DNA of 42,840 bases, from positions 56,420-99,259 of the forward strand of contig WVYX01000082.1 in NCBI GenBank assembly GCA_011772755.1, read 5' to 3'. Of the stretch, positions 23,871-33,237 are shown piece after piece (the first letter of the stretch is position 1; each line of letters starts with the position of its first letter). Both the position numbers and the translations under genes were made by a program. The stretch is from Gemmatimonadales bacterium (GTDB lineage: Bacteria; Gemmatimonadota; Gemmatimonadetes; Gemmatimonadales; GWC2-71-9). Below the pieces are notes generated by a model. The model ran no database searches, was not told where the DNA came from, and saw only the letters and a program-made list of their open reading frames with translations.

Positions 23871-25495
23871 CGCCTGGTCCCCACCACCATGGCCCCTGCA
23901 GAGATGAGCATCAGGACCACTCCGTACGCCGCCGCGGTCCCGACGTCAAACGCCCGCAGCGCGGCCAAGATCTCGATCGAGATAGGACGCGTCTCAAACG
24001 TGTAGAGCACGATGGAGGTGACGAAGTCGCCCAACGCCGTGGCGAACGCCAGAGCGCCACCAGCCAGGATCGCCGGCCGCAGCAGCGGGATCGTCACCAG
24101 GCGCAACGTTCGCCACCGACTGGCACCCAGCGACGCAGCAGCTTCATCGAGTGATGGATCCAGCTGCCGGAACCCGGCCAAGACAGACCCCGCAGCGATG
24201 GGGATGTTCCGCACCAGGTACGCCAACGGCAGAATGAGGGCGGTTCCGAGGAACACCCAGCGGCCTACCCACGGCGCGTTGACGCTGAACGCCGTCGCCA
24301 AGGCGATGGCCAGAACAGTCCCCGGCACGGCCCAGGGAACCGACACCAGCGTCTCGATGGCGCTGCGGAGTGAGGCCCGACGCTGCACCACGAGACGACC
24401 GGCCCACAGCGCAGTGGCAAGCGCTCCGAGGGTCGCGGCCGCCGCCATCCACAGCGAATTGACCAGCGGGCGCAGTCGCTCCGGCTCGGTGAGCAAGGCT
24501 CCGAAATTCGCCAGCGTGTAGCTGGGCGGCACGAGCTGCGTCGTCCAAGTTCCCAAGGGCACGAGCGACATCACCACGAGCGTCAGATGCGGTAGCAGCA
24601 GCACAATGCCAAACACCCACCCCAGAACTGCCGCTCCCCACCGCGCTACTGGCTGCGACAGCGTTCGAGCGCTGGGCGCGGTTCCCTTCCCCAGGGCCAC
24701 TACGGAACGCGCCCCCGCCCTGCCTTTCAACAACATCAGGCCAGCCAGGGCCACGACAGCCAGAGCCGTGGTCTCGACGACCGCCATCTGCATGTTGCCG
24801 AACAGCTTGGTCGTCACGATCTGAACAGACATCGTGCGGAAGTTGTAGATGTACGGTGCGCTGAACGACCCGAGCGCCGTCATGAACGTGAGCAGCGCGG
24901 CAGCGGCCAGTTGAGGTCTGAGAAGCGGCAGGGTAACACGTCGGAACGTGGCCAACGTCCCACAACCCAGCGAGTGGGCCGCTTCGATCATCGAGCTGTC
25001 GATCTTCGCGAGCCCCGCACGAGTGAACAGATAGAAGTACACGTACATCGAGTACGCATGGACCAGCAGGACCGCCCCCGCGCCCTGCAACCGCCACGGG
25101 GACTCGTCGAGTCGGAACACGGTGACGATCGCGCGAGGAACAAAGCCGCTCTCGCCGTAGAGGAACAGGAACGCGATGACGCCGACCAGCGGAGGAAGAA
25201 CGGCGGGAAGTGCCACGAGGGCGCCGAGGATGCGCCGACCGGGAAAACGCAAACGCTCGAACAGGAAGCCGAGCGGCACGCCGACGATCCCGGCCAATAC
25301 CACGCTGGCAACCGCGATCCACACGCTGTTCCACAGCGCGATCCACTCCGTTGGCTCCCGCACGAACGCCTGGAGATGCTGCAAAGTCCAGCCAGCGCGC
25401 CCGTGCACGCTGTCCAACATCACCAGCGAGACTGGATAGACGACTGCCCAGACGAGGAGTAGCGTCAGGAGGACGCCCCGGGGCCGCTTCGTCAC
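23867..25495 (-). CDS. Fused ABC importer permease, Fe(III)-type
   Basis: 542 residues starting at a GTG that overlaps the ATPase stop (GTGA). It is two binding-protein-dependent permease domains in one chain, about 12 helices in total. Each half has its own EAA coupling loop: EAAHSLGCGTLATFRRVTLP and EAAASLGASRWRTLRLVTIP. This duplicated layout is that of FbpB/SfuB-like ferric permeases and some thiamine or phosphonate permeases. It forms the membrane channel for the binding protein and ATPase encoded upstream. Substrate assignment to iron rests on architecture only. Confidence 0.92.
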   Translation of the reverse strand: MTKRPRGVLLTLLLVWAVVYPVSLVMLDSVHGRAGWTLQHLQAFVREPTEWIALWNSVWIAVASVVLAGIVGVPLGFLFERLRFPGRRILGALVALPAVLPPLVGVIAFLFLYGESGFVPRAIVTVFRLDESPWRLQGAGAVLLVHAYSMYVYFYLFTRAGLAKIDSSMIEAAHSLGCGTLATFRRVTLPLLRPQLAAAALLTFMTALGSFSAPYIYNFRTMSVQIVTTKLFGNMQMAVVETTALAVVALAGLMLLKGRAGARSVVALGKGTAPSARTLSQPVARWGAAVLGWVFGIVLLLPHLTLVVMSLVPLGTWTTQLVPPSYTLANFGALLTEPERLRPLVNSLWMAAAATLGALATALWAGRLVVQRRASLRSAIETLVSVPWAVPGTVLAIALATAFSVNAPWVGRWVFLGTALILPLAYLVRNIPIAAGSVLAGFRQLDPSLDEAAASLGASRWRTLRLVTIPLLRPAILAGGALAFATALGDFVTSIVLYTFETRPISIEILAALRAFDVGTAAAYGVVLMLISAGAMVVGTRR

Positions 25496-26526
25496 TCGGC
25501 TTCCTCGGCAAAAGCCAGGGCCCGCTCCGCCGCTACGTGGACCACATCCCCGACGTGCGCCGCCCGCACGGATGCCTCGACCTCAACTGTGCCGGAGGCC
25601 ACATCGACCGCGAACAGGGCCCTCGCTCCCACGTAGCGGCATCCTACCACCGTTCCGGCCACACCGGTTTCCGCAAACCGCACGGCCTCCGGCCGCACGA
25701 CCACGGCGACCGGCGTTCCGGCAGCCACGCGATCGCCGGTTTCAACGGCCCATTCCACACCGCCCTCCAGCCGCGCTCGATTATCAGCCGTCATCACGCC
25801 CCGCAGCACACTCGCCCGCCCGACGAACCTCGCCACGAACAGCGTCTCAGGTCGCTCATACAGATCCGGAGCGGTCCCCACCTGCTGCAACCGCCCGTCC
25901 CTGAGTACCGCAACTCGGTCCCCCAGGGCGAACGCTTCCTCCTGCTCGTGGGTCACGAGAACAGTGGTGATGCCGACTTTCTCCAGCGCGGCCCGAAGCT
26001 CCCGCCGCGTGCGCTCCCGCAGACTGGGATCCAGGTTTGACAACGGCTCGTCGAGCAACAACACCCGGGGTTCCGGCGCCAGGGCCCGAGCAACGGCGAC
26101 CCGCTGCTGTTGGCCACCGGAGAGCTCGCTCACCTGACGATCAGCAAAGCCTTCCAGATCAACCAGCGACAACATTCCTTCCACCCGGCGACGCCGCTCT
26201 TCTGCGGTGCCCCGTCGGGCCAGGCCGAACGCCACGTTCTCGCCTACCGTCAAATGGGGAAACAAGGCGTAGTGTTGAAACACCATCCCGAAGCGGCGCG
26301 CAGCTGGCGACTGTGCGGTGACATCCTGGCCATCCACCGTCACCGTGCCCCGATCGGGCTTATCGAAGCCGGCAAGTAGGCGCAGTGTGGTCGTCTTGCC
26401 ACTGCCACTGGGTCCAAGCAGCGCCAGTACGGACGCCCGCGGTACCGACAACGTGAGGCCCTCGACCGCCACGTGCTCGCCGAACCGTTTTGTGAGGTTG
26501 CTGAGCTGCAGGAACGGTTCCGCCAT
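25492..26526 (-). CDS. ABC importer ATPase, FbpC/PotA-like
   Basis: 344 residues from ATG 26526, which shares TGATG with the binding-protein stop. Walker A is GPSGSGKTT, Q-loop VFQHYALFPHLTV, signature LSGGQQQRVAVARAL, Walker B VLLLDEPLSNLDP and switch His LVTHEQEEA. A C-terminal TOBE-like regulatory domain (about 240-344) contains VVVRPEAVRF. This is the CUT1/Fe(III)/polyamine importer ATPase group. It drives the fused permease encoded next. All junctions overlap, so stoichiometric translation is likely. Confidence 0.94.
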   Translation of the reverse strand: MAEPFLQLSNLTKRFGEHVAVEGLTLSVPRASVLALLGPSGSGKTTTLRLLAGFDKPDRGTVTVDGQDVTAQSPAARRFGMVFQHYALFPHLTVGENVAFGLARRGTAEERRRRVEGMLSLVDLEGFADRQVSELSGGQQQRVAVARALAPEPRVLLLDEPLSNLDPSLRERTRRELRAALEKVGITTVLVTHEQEEAFALGDRVAVLRDGRLQQVGTAPDLYERPETLFVARFVGRASVLRGVMTADNRARLEGGVEWAVETGDRVAAGTPVAVVVRPEAVRFAETGVAGTVVGCRYVGARALFAVDVASGTVEVEASVRAAHVGDVVHVAAERALAFAEEAE

Positions 26527-27674
26527 CAGCGGCCGGTCGCCGCTCGCCCGCGGCCGCGCACGTTGCGATCCCAATACGCCATCCAGTGCGACCCGCGTTC
26601 ACTCAGCAGCTCCCAGTCCATCTCGGCCACCACCAAGCCTGCCCTTACGTCCCGCGCCCACTTGGGCAGCGAATCCTCTGGGAGATCCACGCGGGCCGGC
26701 AGACGAAACGCCTGCCGCGCCGCCATGAGCTGCGCCTCCGCCGTTCCCACCCACTCCACGAACCACCGCGCAGCTTCTTGATGCTCGGTGCCACGAACGA
26801 TGGCAATGGCATCCTCGATGACCGGTGTGCCGCTCTTGGGCAGCACAAAGTCGAAGGGAGCGCCCTTCCCCTGCTCCACCAGAATGTCAGGCAGATCCCA
26901 CAGCGTCACCCAGCCCTCTTGCCGCAGCAGCTTCTGGTGCAGCAGAGCCGGATTGAACACGTACTCTCTGGTCTGGGCGTCGAGGCGGCGTAGCCAGCCA
27001 AACCCCGCCGCAGTATCACCGGTCGCGGCGAGCCCCCGCTGGACGAGCATCCCGAAGATGGTGCGCATGGTGCCGGAGGCCAGAGGATCGCGAATGATCA
27101 CCTTCCCGGTCCACCTCGGCTCCAATACGTCATCCCAATCTGCCGGCGCAGTTTCCGCGGTTACCGCGTCGGAGTTGTAGGCGATCACCGCCGGCGTCTC
27201 GTACACAGCAAAGTAGAGCTCACCGGCGCCGTGCCCTCTGAGCGGGATCGCATCGGCCCAACTTGGCCGGTACGCTGCGAGGAGCGACTCCGCAGCGGCC
27301 CGGCGGAACAGCGCCGAAGGACCCCCGAACCAGACATCTGCTTGGGGATTGGCTCGCTCCGACCGGACCCGATCCAGGGCGTCCTGAGAGCCCATGTCCA
27401 GCCACCGCACGTCCACTTGCGGATTCGCCGCCTCGAACTGCTGCTCGGCGAGGGACAGTAGCTCGCGCCCGTGCGGCGAGTAAATCACGAGCGGCGTCCG
27501 GCCGTCGGAGCAAGCACTGGAGGCCGCCGCTGCTGCCGCAACCACCACCAGCGCCCAGCGACGGATCGGCAGATCGGCGGGTTGGCGGACGGAACGAGGG
27601 AACGACGGAAGGAGGGACAGCTCATGCCGCCGATCGTTCACCGCAATCGCAGCACCGGAAGCGAGCGTTGGCAC
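26526..27674 (-). CDS. Periplasmic solute-binding lipoprotein, Fe(III)-type
   Basis: Up to 382 residues from a GTG at 27674, right after the PIG-L stop. The binding fold is clear: LVIYSPHGRELLSLAEQQFE, DVWFGGPSALFRRAAAESLL, VIAYNSDAV, ADWDDVLEPRWTGKVIIRDP and GTEHQEAARWFVEWV, as in extracellular solute-binding family 1 (ferric and polyamine types). A lipoprotein signal sits late, at about residues 37-55 (RRWALVVVAAAAAASSAC). The 36 residues before it are encoded by a low-complexity stretch (27563-27620), so the true start may be a later GTG (27641) or a non-standard codon. Ligand not provable from sequence. Confidence 0.85.
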   Translation of the reverse strand: MPTLASGAAIAVNDRRHELSLLPSFPRSVRQPADLPIRRWALVVVAAAAAASSACSDGRTPLVIYSPHGRELLSLAEQQFEAANPQVDVRWLDMGSQDALDRVRSERANPQADVWFGGPSALFRRAAAESLLAAYRPSWADAIPLRGHGAGELYFAVYETPAVIAYNSDAVTAETAPADWDDVLEPRWTGKVIIRDPLASGTMRTIFGMLVQRGLAATGDTAAGFGWLRRLDAQTREYVFNPALLHQKLLRQEGWVTLWDLPDILVEQGKGAPFDFVLPKSGTPVIEDAIAIVRGTEHQEAARWFVEWVGTAEAQLMAARQAFRLPARVDLPEDSLPKWARDVRAGLVVAEMDWELLSERGSHWMAYWDRNVRGRGRAATGR

Positions 27675-27675
27675 C

Positions 27676-30225
27676 CTACCGTCGTCCCGCCGGTCGGCCG
27701 TTCCGCGGTTCCGCCGACCCCAGCGCGAGCAGATTCAGGAACAGCCGATACGCTCCGGGAACGCCCGCTGGGAGGGCTCGGAAGAAACTCAACCCGGTGT
27801 ACACGTAGGTACCGGCTCCGTACCGGGCTACCAGCAGGCTGCCCCGATTTGGGGACATACCCGGATCCGCCATCTCCAGCAGAGCCGTGTACGCACCATG
27901 CCAGGTGCGGGCGAAATACAGGCCGCGCTCTTGCGGCCAGCCATCCCAATCCGCCTCCCTAATCCGGTTCGGGCCAAGGAACGCCGGGTGCTGCGGCTCG
28001 AGGATCGTCACTGCTGCCGTTTGGTCTGTCACGCGGTCGTGAGGGAAGCCGATCGACAAGGAATACGGTGCATATTCACCGCGCACGAATTGATACTGCT
28101 GATACTGAACCAGCAGCAGTCCCCCTGCCTCGACGTAATCCAGCAAGCGATGATTGTGGCGAACGAGTGCCGAGTCAGTCTCATAGGCACGGCTTCCCAC
28201 CACAACGGCGTCGAACCGGGAGAGGTCAGTTCGGGCAAGCGCGTTGGCATCGAGCAGCTCCACGGGCAGCCCGATTTGCCCCAGCGCCTCCGGCACCCGA
28301 TCGGCCGCGCCCCGAATGTATCCTACCGCTCGCAGCTGAGGCACGGAGATGGGCGCCACTCGCACTTGGCTCGCCGCCAGCTGAACCCACGGCGTCGGCC
28401 GGATGTGAGGATACGCAACACGTCGAATTGCGCGATCGAACTCAGCGCCCTCGTCTGTCCGAGCCACGGCGCGGAGCGTCACATCGGACCGCCGGACGCC
28501 GACTGGCCGTGCCAGTGTGAAGACGAGGCTCTGTGACTCGCCAGCGCCCGTGAACCCGAACCGCTGGCCAGCGGGCACGCTCCACCCATCTACCTCTATC
28601 CCGACCTCGCCAGCGGTTGGCTCACTCGCGTTGTGCAGCAACGTGACGGTGAAGCCTCGTTCCCGTGGTCCCTCGGAGGACCAAACCAAGCGATCGGGCT
28701 CGAGCCGGACTTCGATCCTGGGAACCACCTCCACCGGTCGGCGCAGCTCGCCAACGGCTTGATCCCGGTAGCGATAGCTCACCTCCCGCGTGAGAGTGAG
28801 TGACGTGCCAAACAAGCTGACCCTCACCGCCACCTGGAGGAGCGGGGGTTGGAACGGCTCCCCCTTTACCTCAGCTGGCGTGCGGCTCCAATCGTACAGT
28901 GACTCCACCAGCTCCCGCTGCAGAAAGTACGGCTGGGTGGGTACTGCATCCTGCGGTACAGCAAGTGTGAGCCGTTGCCACACTTCTGTCCCCGGCTCCA
29001 ACGACGTCGCCGGCCGATGGAGGGGGGGAGCCCCCCATCCCGACGGGGCTGACACCGAGATCTGCTCGATCGTCACCGGGTGAGGTCCTCCGTTGTAGAA
29101 CTGCACGGTGACTTCCAGCTCCGATCCCGCCACGACTCCTGCGCGGTCGGCGGTTCCGTCGACCACGAGCCCCGCAGAGACCGCCAGGGCCTGCTCCAGC
29201 AGCGCCTGGCGCTCCTCGCTCACCCCCAGCGCCTTGGCCCGACGGAGCGCACCGGCTAGCAGGGGGGCCGCCTCGGCGATCCGCGACACTGAAACCTGGC
29301 CCCGCAGGGAGTCAGCGAACACAGCGATCCAGGAAGTATCGGCCGGTATTCCATCGAAGATGTCCCGTTCACGCCCGGGCCCCTCGCCATCCTCGGAACG
29401 GTCTTCCACCAACTGCATCCTGGTACTAGCCGGACCGGTCCTCTGGAGCTGGCCCATGTCCTGGGAGCGGTGCTGGCTGCGGCTGGCCATCGCGATCTGA
29501 TGGTACGAGCGCCCCGTGCGCGGATCGAGGCGTCCAGTGGCGAGCTCGAGCGTGGTGGCCGCCGTGTCAAACCGCGTCGACCGATAGAGCTTGAGCGGAC
29601 GCCATGGCACGAGGCCCTCCTGGCCTAGTTCAGGAAACACGGCGGCATCGTCGGCCGCGTCGAACGCTTGCCGTGCCACCACGCCTGCCATCTGGTGTTG
29701 TCCGTGACGGTCCCCTCGCGTGCCCGACCAGACCGACAGGATGACGTGCGGTCGAAACCGGCGGACCACACGCACGACGTCCTTGAGGATTGAGTCGGGC
29801 GGCCAGAACCGCGCCGTCTCGTCCAGCGAGCGGGAATAGCCAAAGTCGTAGGCTCGCGTGAAGAACTGCCGTGCGCCATCGACGGTCCGGGCAGCCACGA
29901 GTTCCTGGGAGCGCAACAGGCCCAGGGTCACTCCCAACTCGTCGCCAATGAGATTCTGCCCGCCCTCTCCCCGGGATAGGGAGAGATAGGCCGCTTCGGC
30001 CCCGTATCCCCGGGACAAGAGAGCCAGCAACCGGGTGTCTTCGTCGTCGGGGTGAGCAGCGATCACTAGCACTCGACGCTGCTCTGCAAGGCGCTGGAGC
30101 AACTGGTCAAGTCTGGCGATCCCGCCGCTAGCTGGCGGGGTGAGCTGAGCCGCTAGGGTACTGCCGCTCAGCACCCAGCACGCGGCCAGTGCCGTTCCAA
30201 CTCGCCTCGTCAAGGAAGAGAGCAC
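27676..30225 (-). CDS. Secreted PIG-L deacetylase fusion protein
   Basis: 849 residues from GTG 30225, giving a Sec-like signal (SLTRRVGTALAACWVLSGSTLAAQ). Residues about 50-330 form a PIG-L/LmbE zinc deacetylase: VIAAHPDDEDTRLLALLSRG (His58, Asp61), SRGEGGQN and GDRHGQHQMAGVV. The middle region (about 400-620) holds beta-sandwich segments such as LEVTVQFYNGGPHPVTIEQI, resembling NEW3/CARDB adhesion modules. The last ~200 residues resemble a ThuA or class I amidotransferase-like fold (FDAVVVGSRAYETD, YVEAGGLLLVQYQ). PIG-L proteins remove acetyl groups from N-acetylglucosaminyl substrates. The multi-domain secreted form suggests a polymer or glycoconjugate substrate. The start is uncertain (GTG 30237 also possible). 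Confidence 0.88.
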   Translation of the reverse strand: MLSSLTRRVGTALAACWVLSGSTLAAQLTPPASGGIARLDQLLQRLAEQRRVLVIAAHPDDEDTRLLALLSRGYGAEAAYLSLSRGEGGQNLIGDELGVTLGLLRSQELVAARTVDGARQFFTRAYDFGYSRSLDETARFWPPDSILKDVVRVVRRFRPHVILSVWSGTRGDRHGQHQMAGVVARQAFDAADDAAVFPELGQEGLVPWRPLKLYRSTRFDTAATTLELATGRLDPRTGRSYHQIAMASRSQHRSQDMGQLQRTGPASTRMQLVEDRSEDGEGPGRERDIFDGIPADTSWIAVFADSLRGQVSVSRIAEAAPLLAGALRRAKALGVSEERQALLEQALAVSAGLVVDGTADRAGVVAGSELEVTVQFYNGGPHPVTIEQISVSAPSGWGAPPLHRPATSLEPGTEVWQRLTLAVPQDAVPTQPYFLQRELVESLYDWSRTPAEVKGEPFQPPLLQVAVRVSLFGTSLTLTREVSYRYRDQAVGELRRPVEVVPRIEVRLEPDRLVWSSEGPRERGFTVTLLHNASEPTAGEVGIEVDGWSVPAGQRFGFTGAGESQSLVFTLARPVGVRRSDVTLRAVARTDEGAEFDRAIRRVAYPHIRPTPWVQLAASQVRVAPISVPQLRAVGYIRGAADRVPEALGQIGLPVELLDANALARTDLSRFDAVVVGSRAYETDSALVRHNHRLLDYVEAGGLLLVQYQQYQFVRGEYAPYSLSIGFPHDRVTDQTAAVTILEPQHPAFLGPNRIREADWDGWPQERGLYFARTWHGAYTALLEMADPGMSPNRGSLLVARYGAGTYVYTGLSFFRALPAGVPGAYRLFLNLLALGSAEPRNGRPAGRR

Positions 30226-30304
30226 GGTATCCCGCACGACGCTTTGCTGCCTGGGACCTCGGAAGCTCGGAGAATCGACTTGGAACGGCACCACTGCGCC
30301 GAGG

Positions 30305-30955
30305 CTACGCCGCCTCGCGCGCGACAACGATGCTGCGGAGCCGTTCGGCGCTGGGATCCTGCGGGTCACCAAAGGGGCGCGGGTGACCAGCGGGGTCCAT
30401 GATAATGGAGGGGCAGACAAACTCGAGGCGACGGGCTCGTAGGCGATCCTGTACCGGCTTGGTGCTGATGGGCGCGGCGACGACCACGCGGGCTGGGTGC
30501 AGTTGCTGCACCGCCTGAGTGGCGGCCAGGACTTTCCAGGGGCTGACCAGGTGGCCGTCCACCACGACGACATTGAAGCCCTCCACTGGCCGCAGGGGTC
30601 GAGGTCCCCGAAACAGCAGTCGCTCGGTCTTGACCGCCCGCCGTGCCTTGTCGATCGCCGCGCTGAGCACGTCCATGACGCCGAAGCGTGGCTGATACTC
30701 CGTGTCCAGCACCGCATCCGCATCCTCCGCCACCGCTCCTACGATACCCAGACCGTCCACGCGCACGTGCGCCGCCACGATCACGTCGAACGAGCACCCC
30801 ATGGCCTTGGATGCATGCGCCGCAACTTCCACCCCGGTCGGCGTGACGCCGAGGACCAGCGCGGGCGCCGCTACGCGCCTATACACCTGGCGACCGAGCA
30901 TCGCGCCGGCACCGGAGCGCGAGGGGTAGAGCGCCTCCTGCGTCCCTGTCGTCAT
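30305..30955 (-). CDS. Degenerate phosphoribosyltransferase-fold protein
   Basis: 216 residues from ATG 30955. The type I phosphoribosyltransferase layout is recognisable: PALVLGVTPTGVEVAAHASKAMG (hood and first strand), DVIVAAHVRVDGLGIVGAVAED, then the strand FNVVVVDGHLVSPWKVLAAT. It ends with RVVVAAPISTKPVQDRLR. In active enzymes the PRPP loop reads VDDGxxTGxT; here Asp133 is followed by GHLVSPWK, so the second acidic residue and the Thr-Gly are missing. Similar stand-alone proteins occur beside hydrolases in many genomes. It may be a binding or regulatory relative rather than a transferase. No signal peptide. Confidence 0.8.
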   Translation of the reverse strand: MTTGTQEALYPSRSGAGAMLGRQVYRRVAAPALVLGVTPTGVEVAAHASKAMGCSFDVIVAAHVRVDGLGIVGAVAEDADAVLDTEYQPRFGVMDVLSAAIDKARRAVKTERLLFRGPRPLRPVEGFNVVVVDGHLVSPWKVLAATQAVQQLHPARVVVAAPISTKPVQDRLRARRLEFVCPSIIMDPAGHPRPFGDPQDPSAERLRSIVVAREAA

Positions 30956-31010
30956 CGTCCCAGCGAATATAGGCGGATGACGTGGTGAGCCAACAGCGCT
31001 GGCGGCGGCA

Positions 31011-33065
31011 TCACGGAGTCGCTCCGGGACTGAGGTACCGGGCCAGCCACGTATGCACCTCAGTCCACCACACCTGCTGATTCCGGGGCTTCCCGATCCA
31101 ATGCCCCTCGTCCGGGAAGTACAGGAGGCGTGCTGGGATGCCCTGCCGCCGCAGCGCAGTGAACGCCTCAAGCCCCTGGGTGTCAGGGACGCGGAAATCG
31201 AGCGCCCCATGAATAACCAGGGTAGGGGTCCGAAAGTTCTGGGCGAAGCGGTGAGGCGACCACTGTTCGTAGAACGTCCGATTCCGCCACGGCGGGCCGG
31301 CGAACTCCCACTCGGGGAACCACAACTCCTCGGTCGCACCGTAGAACGACTCCAGGTTGTAGATGCCCGCATGCGTGATGAGCGCGTCGAACCGGTCGGA
31401 GTGCCCGTTGATCCAGTTGATCATGTACCCGCCATACGACCCGCCAGCCGCGGCGATGCGAGTCGAGTCCACGAAACGGAACCGGGCGGCATGCTCCACG
31501 CCGGACATGATGTCGATGTAGACCCGTCCACCCCAGTCTTGGGAGATCTGATCGACGAACCGCTGGCCGAAGCCCGTCGACCCGCGGGGGTTGAGGAGCA
31601 CCGTCACGTACCCGCCAGCAGCAAACAGCTGGGCGTTCCACCGGGAGTGGAAGTTGTCGCGCCATGCCCCCTGCGGCCCGCCGTGGATCAGCACGAGGAG
31701 TGGATATCGCAGCCCCCGCCTGAACTGAGGCGGCCTCACCAGCATCCCCAACACGGTGTTCCCGTCCGCGCCGACCCAGCTGATCTCCTGAGCCGGATGC
31801 ATCACCACTTCGCCCAACACCGCGGCATTGAGGTCGGTCAGGCGCCGGGGACTGCCGCTGGCACCGATAGTCCAGAGATACACCTGTGGCGGGCGGTGGA
31901 CGGCATCGTTCACGAACGCAAGTATGGTACTGTCGCCGCCGACGGAGAGTTGCGAGCTGTTGCCCCATCGCAGCAGCTCTCGTACGCGCCCGCTCAGGTC
32001 GGTTCGGTAGATCACGTTGCGGTGCCGGTCTTCGGCTGTGAACACAATCTCCCGGGAGTTGCGTAGCCACTGATAGTCAGCAACCCAGCGATCGAAGTCC
32101 TGGGTCAGTTCCCGAACCCGCCCCGTCGCCAAGTCGAGCACCATGAGCCGCCAGCGGTCTGATTCGAAGCCAGGCCGCTCTTGCGACAGGAACGCCAGCG
32201 TGCTCCCATCTGGTGAGGGCGCCGGATGTTGCTCGGCGCCCAGATACCCGGCCGTGAGATTGCGTGGCTCGCCACCGTCGAGGGCCACCTGGTAGATGTC
32301 GCTGTTGGTGTGCCATGCCTCGTCAGTGCCTTGCTTCGTGGCAAACACGAGCGCCTGACCATCCGCGAGGAAAGCGTAGTCCGAGGAGCCTCCGAACGGC
32401 GGTACCGGCACGTCGTAGTCCTTCCCAGCAGTGACGTCCACCGGATCACCTCCCGATGCCGGCACCACGAAGAGATGGCTCCGCCGTCCATCTTCCCAGA
32501 CGGTCCAGTGCCGGTACAGCAGGTGCTCATAGACCCGCGCCTCACTGGCACGCTGCGCCACTTCCTCCAGGCGGCGGGCGTTACACTGGTCATCAGGACA
32601 ATCGGGATAGACCCTGGAGACGAACGCGAGGTGCGTGCCCGTGGGAGACCAAATCACACCGCTCGCTCCCGTGGACAGTGAGGTCAGCGGTCGGGTTCGG
32701 CGCCTGGCCGCGGTGTAGAGCCGGACCTGCGGTGTGCCACCCCGCGTGGTTACGTAGGCCACGGTCTCGCCATCAGGTGACCAGCGTGCCTGTGCTCCAC
32801 CTCGCCGGTCATCGCTGATGCGACGCGGTTCCCCCCCATCGACCGACTGCAGCCAGATGTCGCTGCTCCGGGAGTTCGCATCGAGATCGGTGGTCGTGAC
32901 GGTGTAGAGCACCCAGCGACCATCCGGCGAGATCTGCGGATCCGACACACGGTCCAGGGTCAGGAACTCGTCGACCTGTAAGGGACGCCCGGCGGCTTGC
33001 GCGGATGCACGCGATGGCAACAGTACGACCGCAGGTGCGAGGACCGCGAACGACAGCATCTTCAT
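31011..33065 (-). CDS. Secreted S9 prolyl-oligopeptidase-family peptidase
   Basis: 684 residues from ATG 33065 (AGGA about 8 nt upstream). It begins with a Sec signal (MKMLSFAVLAPAVVLLPSRASAQA). Residues about 30-420 are a beta-propeller with WD40-like PD40 repeats (SPDGRWVLYTV, RWSPDGETVAYVT, SPDGSTLAFLSQ). The C-terminal peptidase domain carries the triad: GGSYGGYM (Ser543), HGALDFRVP (Asp623) and DEGHWIGKP (His655), with VLIHGGPQGAW as the oxyanion region. It probably trims peptides in the periplasm or outside the cell. It diverges from the acyl-CoA dehydrogenase. Confidence 0.95.
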   Translation of the reverse strand: MKMLSFAVLAPAVVLLPSRASAQAAGRPLQVDEFLTLDRVSDPQISPDGRWVLYTVTTTDLDANSRSSDIWLQSVDGGEPRRISDDRRGGAQARWSPDGETVAYVTTRGGTPQVRLYTAARRRTRPLTSLSTGASGVIWSPTGTHLAFVSRVYPDCPDDQCNARRLEEVAQRASEARVYEHLLYRHWTVWEDGRRSHLFVVPASGGDPVDVTAGKDYDVPVPPFGGSSDYAFLADGQALVFATKQGTDEAWHTNSDIYQVALDGGEPRNLTAGYLGAEQHPAPSPDGSTLAFLSQERPGFESDRWRLMVLDLATGRVRELTQDFDRWVADYQWLRNSREIVFTAEDRHRNVIYRTDLSGRVRELLRWGNSSQLSVGGDSTILAFVNDAVHRPPQVYLWTIGASGSPRRLTDLNAAVLGEVVMHPAQEISWVGADGNTVLGMLVRPPQFRRGLRYPLLVLIHGGPQGAWRDNFHSRWNAQLFAAGGYVTVLLNPRGSTGFGQRFVDQISQDWGGRVYIDIMSGVEHAARFRFVDSTRIAAAGGSYGGYMINWINGHSDRFDALITHAGIYNLESFYGATEELWFPEWEFAGPPWRNRTFYEQWSPHRFAQNFRTPTLVIHGALDFRVPDTQGLEAFTALRRQGIPARLLYFPDEGHWIGKPRNQQVWWTEVHTWLARYLSPGATP

Positions 33066-33237
33066 GGTTGGATTCCTGCGATTAGGCGCCGCCGAATGTT
33101 GTGCCGCTACGCCCCACCGCGCAACTCTCACGCGGTGGCGCCGCCGGGAAACCATGGCGATATTGCCGAGGTTCTAACATATGAGTGGTGGACAGCATCC
33201 ACCGTGATCCAGATAACACGAGAGAAACGGACTACGC
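33066..33237. promoter_or_regulatory. Divergent intergenic region with small dyad
   Basis: This 172-bp gap must hold promoters for the S9 peptidase and acyl-CoA dehydrogenase genes. GGTGGA-cagca-TCCACC at 33187-33203 is a small perfect dyad in the dehydrogenase leader and a possible regulator site. No -35/-10 pair is convincing. Confidence 0.35.

Noticed and set aside
24144-25511. A 455-codon frame overlapping the fused permease on the same strand
   Set aside because: It lacks hydrophobic helices, is Arg/Gly-rich and overlaps a permease with two clear EAA loops.
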